Source: JADFWK01 sp035527895 (GTDB taxonomy: Bacteria; Desulfobacterota; DSM-4660; Desulfatiglandales; B25-G16). From it: DNA of 15,143 nucleotides. Every line of letters begins with the position of its first letter. The first letter of the stretch is position 1. The DNA lies in contig DATKZQ010000068.1 of the NCBI GenBank assembly GCA_035527895.1, forward strand, positions 1 through 15,143. The letters are read 5' to 3'. Below are positions 5,962 to 12,675 of the stretch, piece after piece. Below the pieces are notes generated by a model. It worked only from the letters and a program-made list of their open reading frames with translations. It was not told where the DNA came from and did not search any database. Both the position numbers and the translations under genes were made by a program.

Positions 5962-5982
5962 CCCTTCTGCCAGAGGGTTTTT
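5962..5982 (+). terminator. Weak terminator-like hairpin with T5
   Basis: CCCTTCT and AGAGGG pair with one bulged T around a 3-base loop, and five T residues (5978-5982) follow directly. It lies 332 bases after the ORP-like stop and could end the upstream transcript, making scaffold B and the desulfurase a separate unit. Confidence 0.4.
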
Positions 5983-6165
5983 CGGTAAGGAACCTAACGC
6001 TCAAGATTGCTTACCCTTTCCCAATGTCCATTCAAGACAATGCTTTGTGATCCCTGAACAAGCGGATAGAGAACGCAGGTATTTCTGATGAGTATCTGGT
6101 GATCTGGGGCCGCTCGTTTCTGGTTTTGAGTAAAATACCGGAACTATGCAATGGAGAGAGACCAT

Positions 6166-6194
6166 TTGATGGTATCGTTCTTCATGACCATAGT
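6166..6194 (+). promoter_or_regulatory. Possible sigma-70 type promoter before scaffold B
   Basis: TTGATG (6166-6171) and CATAGT (6189-6194) are spaced by 17 bases and each match the consensus hexamers at four of six positions. The pair lies 40 bases before the scaffold B start codon. Chance matches of this quality are common, so support is weak. Confidence 0.25.
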
Positions 6195-6233
6195 GTGATC
6201 TATACCTACGGTGAGTTGAGAGGAGAAATTGAA

Positions 6234-6719
6234 ATGACCGAGGAGTCTTCTCAGGATCTGCCTGAAAAACCACCGGCACCTGATTCGCTTCCTGCAGGGC
6301 CCGTACTCTTCTATAACGAGGTTGTCATTGAGCACTTCATGCATCCCCGTAACGTGGGCGAATTGGAAAACCCCGACGGTGAGGCAGTTGTGGGAGACCC
6401 CACGTGCGGCGACCAGATGAAGGTCTCCATAAGAGTTGATAACGGTAGAATTGTGGACATCAAGTTTAAGTCCTTTGGTTGCCCGGGTGCCATTGCAACC
6501 AGCAGCATGGTCACGGAATTGGCCAAGGGGAAAAGCGCCCTTGAGGCGCTGATGATAACAGACGATGATGTAGTTTTGTCCCTGGGCGGCATACCGGAGC
6601 ACAAAAAGCACTGTTCACTTCTGGGGGTTCAGGCGGTGCAGCAGGCCATACATGATTATTTGAGAAAAGAAAAGGCTGAGGCCGAGCGAATTCATGAGAA
6701 GGGTATATCTGGATCATAA
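6234..6719 (+). CDS. iscU: IscU-type Fe-S cluster scaffold protein B (canonical)
   Basis: A 161-residue scaffold that receives sulfur from the desulfurase encoded next to it and assembles Fe-S clusters. From the ATG at 6234 (AGAGGAG lies 8 bases upstream) there is a Pro/Glu/Ser-rich lead of about 25 residues, then the IscU core beginning FYNEVVIEHFMHPRNVGELE. Ligands are C58 with D60 (PTCGDQ), C83 (FGCPGA) and C127 (KKHCSLLG). The LPPVK motif is replaced by LGGIPEHKK, as in NifU/archaeal-type scaffolds that work without HscA. The frame extends upstream to an ATG at 6099, but those 45 codons have no ribosome site and look non-coding. Its end overlaps the desulfurase start by 26 bases, implying coupled expression. 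Confidence 0.93.
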   Translation: MTEESSQDLPEKPPAPDSLPAGPVLFYNEVVIEHFMHPRNVGELENPDGEAVVGDPTCGDQMKVSIRVDNGRIVDIKFKSFGCPGAIATSSMVTELAKGKSALEALMITDDDVVLSLGGIPEHKKHCSLLGVQAVQQAIHDYLRKEKAEAERIHEKGISGS

Positions 6720-7866
6720 TGCCACCACTCCTTTAGATCCGCGGGTTTTCGAGGCAATGAGGCCTTATATGACGGGGGTTTTTGGAAATGCCTCCAGCCC
6801 GCATTTCTATGGCCGTCTTGCAAAGCAGGCATTGGAGGAATCCAGGGAAATAATAGCCAGCGGCATAAGTAGTAAGCCGGAAGAGATCGTTTTCACGAGT
6901 GGCGGAACAGAGGCCGATAATCTGGCACTACGTGGAATTGCTTATCAAAAAGGGAAAAGAAAAGGGCATGTTATCACCTCCTCCATCGAACATCATGCCG
7001 TTTTAAGGACGTGTGTTGCCTTAGAAAAAGAGGGCTTTTCCGCAACATACCTCCCCGTAGATAGTCAGGGGAGAGTTGATCCTGATGAGGTCAAGAAGGC
7101 CATCAGAAGAGATACCGTTCTTATGAGCGTGATGTTTGCAAATAACGAAACCGGTGTGATCCAACCCGTTGCGGAAATAGGCAGGATTGCACGAGAATAT
7201 GGTATTCCGTTTCACTGTGACGCAGTTCAGGCTATTGGAAAACGCGTTATGGAGGTAGAGGAGTTGAAAATCGATCTGCTCGCGCTTTCTTCACACAAAA
7301 TATACGGACCCCAGGGAATAGGCGCCCTCTATGTGAGAGATGGTATTGGGCTATCTCCCATGATTACGGGAGGGCATCATGAACGAGGCTTAAGGGCAGG
7401 CACCGAGAATATCGCCGCTGTTGTAGGTTTCGCCCGTGCCGTAAAGATCGCAATAGATGAAATAGATATCTACCGGACAATGGTTGAGTCCTTGCGAAAT
7501 AAACTGGAATCAGGACTGATAAAAGCGCTTGATGGGGTAGCAATCCACGGCGCTCAGGGAGAAAGGCTTCCCCATACCAGTTGCATCGGTTTTGCCTCCG
7601 TCGAGGCCGAATCTATCCTTCTCCATTTAGATCTCAAAGGCATTGCCGCGTCTTCGGGGTCGGCTTGCACAACCGGTGATCCCGAACCTTCCCATGTTCT
7701 GACGGCAATGGGCGTGCCCCCAGAGCTTGCAAAGGGATCGATACGGATCTCCTTTGGCAGGGAAAATACCGAGGAAGAGGCGGATTACACCGTTAACGCT
7801 TTAAGTGATGCTGTCCGGCATTTAAGAAGCATTTCTTCTCAGTGGACCACGGCGAAACCGTTATGA
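6694..7866 (+). CDS. iscS: Cysteine desulfurase (IscS/NifS family)
   Basis: A PLP-dependent enzyme converting cysteine to alanine and passing the persulfide sulfur to the scaffold. It is 390 residues, normal for the family. Seen: start MRRVYLDHNATTPLDP; EHHAV with the PLP-stacking H100; NNETG at 150-154; HCDAVQ with D176 and Q179; PLP lysine K202 in SSHKIYGPQG; GLRAGTEN at 232-239; and the catalytic loop SSGSACTTGDPEPSH with C325. The CTTGDPEPS loop is of the NifS-like group I type. The start ATG lies inside the scaffold B gene. The scaffold-before-desulfurase order differs from the classical iscS-iscU order and recalls archaeal and anaerobic pairs. Role in general Fe-S supply or a dedicated cluster for the ORP-like system cannot be separated from sequence. 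Confidence 0.96.
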   Translation: MRRVYLDHNATTPLDPRVFEAMRPYMTGVFGNASSPHFYGRLAKQALEESREIIASGISSKPEEIVFTSGGTEADNLALRGIAYQKGKRKGHVITSSIEHHAVLRTCVALEKEGFSATYLPVDSQGRVDPDEVKKAIRRDTVLMSVMFANNETGVIQPVAEIGRIAREYGIPFHCDAVQAIGKRVMEVEELKIDLLALSSHKIYGPQGIGALYVRDGIGLSPMITGGHHERGLRAGTENIAAVVGFARAVKIAIDEIDIYRTMVESLRNKLESGLIKALDGVAIHGAQGERLPHTSCIGFASVEAESILLHLDLKGIAASSGSACTTGDPEPSHVLTAMGVPPELAKGSIRISFGRENTEEEADYTVNALSDAVRHLRSISSQWTTAKPL

Positions 7867-8033
7867 CTGTCAATAGCCTTCAAAGGGCCTAATCCATTGC
7901 ATATGCCATTAGATCCGTAGGATAGCCGTGAGCAGACGGCAGGGCCTTCATATGCTCGATTTTCAAGCCACACCGCACGAGACCTGTCCTCAAACAGGTG
8001 AATCTGCGCACTACCCTTGGGTGAGCCTGTTGA
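7867..8033. other. Convergent intergenic region with two small hairpins
   Basis: This gap separates the desulfurase from the DUF47 gene, which end towards each other. GCCGT/ACGGC (7925-7940) and ACCTGT/ACAGGT (7982-7999) can form short stems. Neither has a T run on either strand, so no intrinsic terminator is supported for either gene; termination may be factor-dependent. Confidence 0.4.
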
Positions 8034-8678
8034 TCACAAACCACCTTTTATGATGATCAGCTGCAGTTGGTCTGATGTATCTTCGGCCCGGTCGGAGATC
8101 GTCACGATACCCTCAAGGCATTGTTTCAGGTGGATCTTGTGGCCGTAGTCCAGATCGGTCTTAAAGATATCCCTGGTGATATCCCACTCCTCTTTGTCAA
8201 CAGCCGATTCCATAATCCCCACCTCTTTGGCCCTTTCCCGAATCGTTTCGATATCCTCATTCTTGAAAAACGAGCTGACCGATTCTCCCAATGGGGCACA
8301 GGATGCGATTGATTTTTCCATGATGCTTAGGAACCGTGGTTTCATACCATCAGGGATATCAGGTCGCTGGTCGAGGAAAAAATCACAACACGCCTCGGCA
8401 GCATTGGCCAAGCTGTCGAGATACTGGATGAGGTGAAAGATGTCCGATCTGAGTGTAGGAAGATAGGCACGCGAGTAGAGCCGGCTCATTATCTCGCGCA
8501 GAATGCTATCCGCTTCGGTTTCACATTTGTCCACCTTGAGTGCCAGTGATTTTGACTCTACTAGGTTATCGTTGAGATATTCCTTAACCGTCTCGCGTGC
8601 AAGCTGGAGACACCGCCACACGCTTTCAACATGCCGCAAGATCAGCTCATTTATGGCCTTTTCCTTTTTAAATAACAT
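8034..8678 (-). CDS. DUF47 / PhoU-like phosphate transport accessory protein
   Basis: A 214-residue, mostly helical cytoplasmic protein of the DUF47 (PF01865) family related to PhoU. Seen: start MLFKKEKAINELILRHVESV, the metal-site type motif KVDKCETEADSILREI (about 48-63), and the C-terminal segment CLEGIVTISDRAEDTSDQLQ, where D/E-rich helices bind metal in PhoU-like folds. A GAGAGGGG ribosome site precedes the ATG on the minus strand. It follows the PiT gene by 122 bases in the same direction. DUF47-PiT pairing is a widespread two-gene module in which the DUF47 protein is thought to regulate or assist the transporter. Length is normal for the family (about 210). Confidence 0.9.
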   Translation of the reverse strand: MLFKKEKAINELILRHVESVWRCLQLARETVKEYLNDNLVESKSLALKVDKCETEADSILREIMSRLYSRAYLPTLRSDIFHLIQYLDSLANAAEACCDFFLDQRPDIPDGMKPRFLSIMEKSIASCAPLGESVSSFFKNEDIETIRERAKEVGIMESAVDKEEWDITRDIFKTDLDYGHKIHLKQCLEGIVTISDRAEDTSDQLQLIIIKGGL

Positions 8679-8725
8679 AGTGTTACCCCTCTCAGAAATG
8701 AGCCAAGTCCTTTCCTTCTAAAGCC

Positions 8726-8768
8726 ACGGCAATTCTTTGGGTTCACGATGACCCATTAGTGTTGCCGT
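8726..8768 (-). other. Nested hairpin between PiT and DUF47 genes
   Basis: ACGGCAA (8726-8732) pairs with TTGCCGT (8762-8768), and inside it TGGGT (8738-8742) pairs with ACCCA (8751-8755), all perfect. It lies in the 122-base gap of a same-direction pair. It may stabilise the upstream transporter mRNA, set the ratio of the two proteins, or be a regulator site. There is no T run on either side. Confidence 0.5.
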
Positions 8769-8800
8769 TGATCGCAATTTGCCTAAGAAACTGTGTAATC

Positions 8801-9724
8801 CTACACAAAAAACTCTATCAAAAAGTAGGAGATGATACCAGCCGAAATTGGAGTGGAAACCCATCCAATCACTATTTCAAGCATTGTTCGTCTGCTAACC
8901 ATTCTGGCGCCTTTCACCAAACCGACTCCGGCGACTCCCCCTACAATGGCTTGAGACGAAGAAACCGGTACCCCCACCTGGGTGAATATCTCAACCGTGA
9001 TAGCGCCTGAGAGCTGGGCAATCAATGCTGAATATTCATCAAGGGCAGTGATCTTTCTCCCTACCGTCATCATAACCTTCCTGCTGTACGTCATAGCGCC
9101 GCCGGCAATGCTGAGGCTACCGATGAGCAATCCTTCAAAAGGAGTGAGCAGACCCGTACCCACGTACACTCCGGTGACGTTGGCCACGTTATTAGACCCC
9201 AGCGCATAGGCACCCAGACATCCCGCCAATACGAGGCCCCAGAAGATGACGAAAGACCGTTTCTGCGGGCTGATGAAATACCGCGCAATAAAGAATCCGA
9301 CCAGGTGATAGAGGGCAAAGCTAAACACGATGCCGCCTACCGGGGTGAGCACCCAACATACTGTGATTTTTAGCAGAACAGAGAGATCAGGCGTTCCTGA
9401 AACCAGCCCGGCCCCCAGGATAGCCCCAATAATCGCCTGGGAAGTGGAGCTGGGCAGGGCTACATAGGTTAAGACGAACATGACTATACCAGCTGCCAGT
9501 GCAGCGCAGAACGCGCTCTGAGGTGTCAAGTGAGAAAGCCCCCCCACCGTGGAAAAGCACTTCTCTCCCTCTGCCAATGCCCCCAGAATCACGAATACCG
9601 AGGTCAGCATAATCGCTGTGCGATACCTAATAATCTTAGCGGCGACCCCGGTACCGAAGATATTGGCGGCATCATTACTGCCCAAGGTCCAGCCCAGAAA
9701 AATGCCTGAGATTACTTTCCACAT
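8801..9724 (-). CDS. pit: PiT-family inorganic phosphate transporter
   Basis: An inner-membrane, cation-coupled phosphate permease. From the ATG at 9724 it is 307 residues with about 9-10 hydrophobic segments. The duplicated PiT signature is clear: GSNDAAN at 15-21 and GSNNVAN at 176-182, each followed about 75 residues later by a PSSTSQAIIG / PVSSSQAIVG motif (91-100, 253-262), showing the inverted-repeat fold. The frame remains open to a position 37 codons upstream, but that extension is basic and cysteine-containing, and the family normally begins just before the first GSNDxAN, so the shorter start is preferred. No strong Shine-Dalgarno is seen. It is paired with the downstream DUF47 gene. 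The compact length suits prokaryotic PiT proteins. Confidence 0.93.
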   Translation of the reverse strand: MWKVISGIFLGWTLGSNDAANIFGTGVAAKIIRYRTAIMLTSVFVILGALAEGEKCFSTVGGLSHLTPQSAFCAALAAGIVMFVLTYVALPSSTSQAIIGAILGAGLVSGTPDLSVLLKITVCWVLTPVGGIVFSFALYHLVGFFIARYFISPQKRSFVIFWGLVLAGCLGAYALGSNNVANVTGVYVGTGLLTPFEGLLIGSLSIAGGAMTYSRKVMMTVGRKITALDEYSALIAQLSGAITVEIFTQVGVPVSSSQAIVGGVAGVGLVKGARMVSRRTMLEIVIGWVSTPISAGIISYFLIEFFV

Positions 9725-10010
9725 TGTATGGAGCCCGAGTTCTCCAGCCTTCCTAGTAGGTGTACATAAGGTCAGGGAGAAGAATAGACAAATGACTCTT
9801 CGTCTGATCAGTGTTACATGTGTTATCGGCAACATCCGAGCGGATCATTATTGTCTCAGTTATTGCTGTCAGAGGCCACGCGCAAAAGCCGGCCTCGTTG
9901 GCTCTGCCTTGGAGGAAAGAAACCCATTGGCTCATGGTCTTATTCATAGTAAGAGAATCTAAGGGCCTTATCTGCTCGTTACAGGACCTGACGGCCGAAA
10001 CATAGAGCGG
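9725..10010. other. Intergenic region upstream of the PiT gene
   Basis: This stretch lies between the end of the MBL-fold gene and the PiT start, both on the minus strand. It must hold the PiT promoter unless transcription reads through. No convincing -35/-10 pair, Pho box or terminator was found by eye. A 64-codon minus-strand frame (9753-9947) has no ribosome site or recognisable features. Confidence 0.4.
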
Positions 10011-10670
10011 TTAGAGAAACGACGTTATATAATCCTCGATGTCTTCGCGGCCCTCGAAGATTCCGAAATGACCTTCACAGAGAATATCGGCTTTGAGAGT
10101 AAGGAGGAATTTAAGCGATCTGATATAGTCTTCTCTATCAGACAAAAGGGTGGCATCCAGGGGACCGTGAACATCCTGCCCGAATAGGATCTTCTTGCCG
10201 GCAGACTCCACCAGGTATACTACTGAGCCCGGTGAATGTCCTGGGGTGTGGAAGGATTGGATAGTGCCGTTGCCGAGAGAAAATGTCTCTTGGGAGGAGG
10301 TAATCTTATGGTCCATTTGAAAGGGTTCAATCACCGCACCGTACCACCGGGCTCCGGTAACCTCATTATCGCCCTTTTCAAGATATACCGCATCCAATTC
10401 GTGAGCCACGATTCCGGAACCAAAATCCTGTCGCGCCCTTAGAGCACCACCGCTATGGTCATAGTGGCAGTGTGTTAAGAAGAGATACTCGATTTTCGAC
10501 GCCTCCACACCGCAGTCCACAATATTAGACCGCAGTCTATCATGCCTCCTGCCCGTACCGGCATCGATCAGGCCTGCTTTCCCGCCGAAGCAAACGAGGT
10601 AGATGGCAGCATCCGCAGGGTCCGTTAGATTACCTCCGCCGACCTGCCACACCTCATCAGTAATCTGCAT
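10011..10670 (-). CDS. Metallo-beta-lactamase-fold hydrolase (glyoxalase II-like)
   Basis: A 219-residue cytoplasmic hydrolase with the full MBL metal site: HCHYDH at 67-72 (H67, H69, D71, H72), H145 in HTPGHSPGS, D166 in GQDVHG, and H201 in CEGHFG. The HTPGHSPGS and GQD motifs are of the glyoxalase II/hydroxyacylglutathione hydrolase-like group, which has many thioester and other hydrolases, so the substrate cannot be named. The ATG at 10670 is preferred over the GTG one codon earlier because GGAG lies nine bases before it. It stands alone between the ABC operon terminator and the PiT gene. Normal length; no signal peptide. Confidence 0.9.
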   Translation of the reverse strand: MQITDEVWQVGGGNLTDPADAAIYLVCFGGKAGLIDAGTGRRHDRLRSNIVDCGVEASKIEYLFLTHCHYDHSGGALRARQDFGSGIVAHELDAVYLEKGDNEVTGARWYGAVIEPFQMDHKITSSQETFSLGNGTIQSFHTPGHSPGSVVYLVESAGKKILFGQDVHGPLDATLLSDREDYIRSLKFLLTLKADILCEGHFGIFEGREDIEDYITSFL

Positions 10671-10847
10671 CACAATAATCTCCGCTGCGCCTCATATCTT
10701 GTTTTCGGAAAAAAGAAAGGAGCTCTTGAATGGCTTCTATATCACGAATTTCGCTCCCTTTGCTAGCTCTTACAAATATATGGGAGCAGGTAAGACCGAT
10801 TGGAGCTTAAAAAGGTAACAGGGATCTCCCTTTTCTATAGCTCCCTG

Positions 10848-10904
10848 AAAAAAAGAAAGGCTACAGCACACAAGCGAACATTAGTTCGTTGTGAAACTGC
10901 AGCC
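10848..10904 (-). terminator. Intrinsic terminator of the NEW3-ABC operon
   Basis: Read on the minus strand, GGCTGCAG (10904-10897) pairs with CTGTAGCC (10866-10859) with one mismatch. An inner stem is made by CACAACGAAC and GTTCGCTTGTG (one bulge) with a TAAT loop. The T-rich tract TTTCTTTTTTT (10858-10848) follows directly. It sits 52 bases after the permease stop codon. A smaller hairpin, CAGGGA/TCCCTG (10819-10847), follows it. Confidence 0.8.
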
Positions 10905-10955
10905 TGACTCCCAAATAATCAGTTACTAATTTTCAACCCCTTTGCGGAGAACCCC

Positions 10956-11918
10956 CTACATCGACCGGATCTCCTGCCTCATGAACACGGTGTAAGACAC
11001 CCCGAAGCAGATCACCGTGATGGCGATGAGGCTGATTATATGGGGGATGACCACGTAGATGCTCTGGAAGAGATCCAACGGTCTGGCAAACCGGGCCGAT
11101 GAGAGCCGCTCCAAGGGCCCCATGAGCACGAAGGATCGGGTGGTCTTTCGGGTGGGGTCGATGATGATGGCCGTTGCGTCATTGTACAGTTGCATGGGGG
11201 AAATGAGCGAGACCACGCGCTGGACCCTGAGGTGTTTGAGCACCACCTGGGGGTTGCCCTGGTTTGTCTGATCAAGGGGCACCACCGCATTGGCCACCAC
11301 CGTGGCACCCATGGAGATAAAGAAGGAAAAGAAGATCCAGATGGCAAGGGTCGCGAGAGCGCTGGTGGCAATGCCTCGGAAGATGATGGAAAAGAGGATA
11401 CTGATCCCGAGCCAGAAGGCGATATAAAAGATAGAGATAATGAGGTAGATGATAAGCCGCCACAGCTCCTCGACACCGGGCACCACCCCGATGAGGGCAA
11501 GGCCCAAACCGGTGACCACCAGGAGGATGGAGACGAGCATGATAGCGATGGTCACCACCCCGGAGAGGAATTTGCCGTTGATGATGGCATCCCGGTAGAT
11601 GGGCTGGGAGGCGAGTTTACTAAGGGTGCCGGCAGAGCGCTCCCGGTTGATGGAGTCAAAGCCCAGAACCAAGCCAATTAAGGGGCCGAAGAAGGCCACG
11701 AACTGGACCAGGGAGAAGAGCGGCCCGGTTGAGGTAAAGAGCATGAGGAAGACGAAGCTGGGCTTGGCAACGCCGGAGAGCTCTTCTTTTAACCCCATGC
11801 CCACCATGTAGGTGGTGATTAAACTCACCATGGCGATGAGGGCAAAGAGGATGATGAACCGGTAGCTGCTGAAGTGATCGGCGAGCTCCTTTCTGACAAT
11901 GGCCCGAATCCCGTTCAT
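10956..11918 (-). CDS. ABC-2 type transporter permease
   Basis: A 320-residue inner-membrane protein starting MNGIRAIVRKELADHFSSYR, the usual amphipathic start of ABC-2/NosY-like permeases. About six hydrophobic segments are seen: near 20-40, 52-85, 115-140, 145-165, 170-205 and 285-312. A polar stretch of about 75 residues (around 210-285) before the last segment would face outside. The segment FGFDSINRERSAGTLSKLAS-like (about 87-108) is the coupling-helix region typical of this family. The ATG overlaps the ATPase stop codon by 4 bases (ATGA), with AGGAGG nine bases upstream, so the two are co-translated. The cargo is not known; COG1277-type permeases include NosY and various exporters. Confidence 0.87.
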   Translation of the reverse strand: MNGIRAIVRKELADHFSSYRFIILFALIAMVSLITTYMVGMGLKEELSGVAKPSFVFLMLFTSTGPLFSLVQFVAFFGPLIGLVLGFDSINRERSAGTLSKLASQPIYRDAIINGKFLSGVVTIAIMLVSILLVVTGLGLALIGVVPGVEELWRLIIYLIISIFYIAFWLGISILFSIIFRGIATSALATLAIWIFFSFFISMGATVVANAVVPLDQTNQGNPQVVLKHLRVQRVVSLISPMQLYNDATAIIIDPTRKTTRSFVLMGPLERLSSARFARPLDLFQSIYVVIPHIISLIAITVICFGVSYTVFMRQEIRSM

Positions 11919-12673
11919 GATGTTACCTCCTGAAAGTATTTCATGTACACGTCATCGAGGGAGATCTCCTTGTCCTCCACCCCCAGCTTCTCGTGGGCCA
12001 GCTTCTCCAACGGCCCCTCGGCGATCATCTTGCCGTGGAGCATGATTCCGATCCGATCGGCGATCCTCTGGACCTGCTGGAGGTCGTGGGATGAGAGCAG
12101 GATCGTGATATTGTGCTCCCGGCTCAAGGCCTTGATGTAGTCGATGATCAGGGTGGTGCCCTCGGGGTCGAGCCCCAGGGTGGGCTCATCCAGAAAGGCG
12201 ATTTTGGGTTCCTTGATCAAGATCTCGGCGATGGCCAGCCGTTGGCGCATGCCCCGGGAGAAGGCAGCCACCTTCTTGGTTGCATCGTCCTTCAATCCCA
12301 CCCGCTCTAAGGCCTCGTCGATCTTAGCGGTACTCGCCGTATCGGGGATGTGGTTGAGCCGGGCGATGAAGCGGAGGTTCTCAACCCCGTTCATATCCTC
12401 GTAGAAGCCGATATTCTCCGGGATGTAACCCACGATGCGCTTGACCTTGATGGCCTCCTTGGTGGGGTTGAACCCGGCCACGGTGGCAGTACCGCTCGTT
12501 GCCTCGGTTAAGCCCAGAAGCATTAATAACGTGGTGGTCTTGCCCGAGCCGTTGGGCCCCAGAAAGCCGAAGATCTCCCCTTGCGCGATGGAAAAGGTGA
12601 GGTTATCCACGGCCGTGGTGGTGCCGTAGCGCTTGGTTAAGTTCTGGGTTTCGATGACGGGTTGCTGGTCCAT
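11915..12673 (-). CDS. ABC transporter ATP-binding protein
   Basis: A 252-residue ATPase that powers the permease encoded after it. Seen: Walker A GPNGSGKTT at 39-47; signature FSRGMRQRLAIA in place of LSGGQ, a common variant in the CcmA/COG1131 group; Walker B IAFLDEPTLGLDP; and the H-loop LLSSHDLQQV. In the Q-loop the usual Gln is replaced (GYIPENIGFYEDM), a change seen in this subfamily. AAGGAG lies seven bases before the ATG. Only two bases separate it from the NEW3 gene stop, and it overlaps the permease by 4 bases, so the three genes form one operon. The full ATP site indicates an active pump. Confidence 0.94.
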   Translation of the reverse strand: MDQQPVIETQNLTKRYGTTTAVDNLTFSIAQGEIFGFLGPNGSGKTTTLLMLLGLTEATSGTATVAGFNPTKEAIKVKRIVGYIPENIGFYEDMNGVENLRFIARLNHIPDTASTAKIDEALERVGLKDDATKKVAAFSRGMRQRLAIAEILIKEPKIAFLDEPTLGLDPEGTTLIIDYIKALSREHNITILLSSHDLQQVQRIADRIGIMLHGKMIAEGPLEKLAHEKLGVEDKEISLDDVYMKYFQEVTS

Positions 12674-12675
12674 GA

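Larger units (their letters stand above)
5630..6233. other. 604-bp intergenic stretch without a supportable gene
   Basis: No reading frame on either strand here has recognisable protein features; the minus-strand frames at 5684-6004 and 6001-6279 look like random translations. Structures seen: GTGAT/ATCAC in a tight palindrome (around 5738-5750), a long-range pairing AGGAAAGCAAT (5791-5801) with ATTGCTTTTCCT (5831-5842, one extra base), and a hairpin with T5 at 5962-5982. It is unusually long for a block otherwise packed with overlaps, so it may contain a decayed gene, a dispersed repeat, or a leader RNA for the scaffold B/desulfurase pair. Confidence 0.6.

Noticed and set aside
5684..6004. 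106-codon minus-strand frame in the large gap
   Set aside because: No ribosome site, no domain or motif, and a residue mix typical of translated non-coding DNA.
9753..9947. 64-codon minus-strand frame upstream of the PiT gene
   Set aside because: No Shine-Dalgarno and no recognisable features; it overlaps the region needed for the PiT promoter.
10730..10810. 26-codon plus-strand ORF with AGGAG seven bases before its ATG
   Set aside because: It is antisense to the minus-strand MBL leader, and the purine-rich stretch is the complement of a T-tract. The peptide has no distinctive features, so the ribosome site is probably coincidental.
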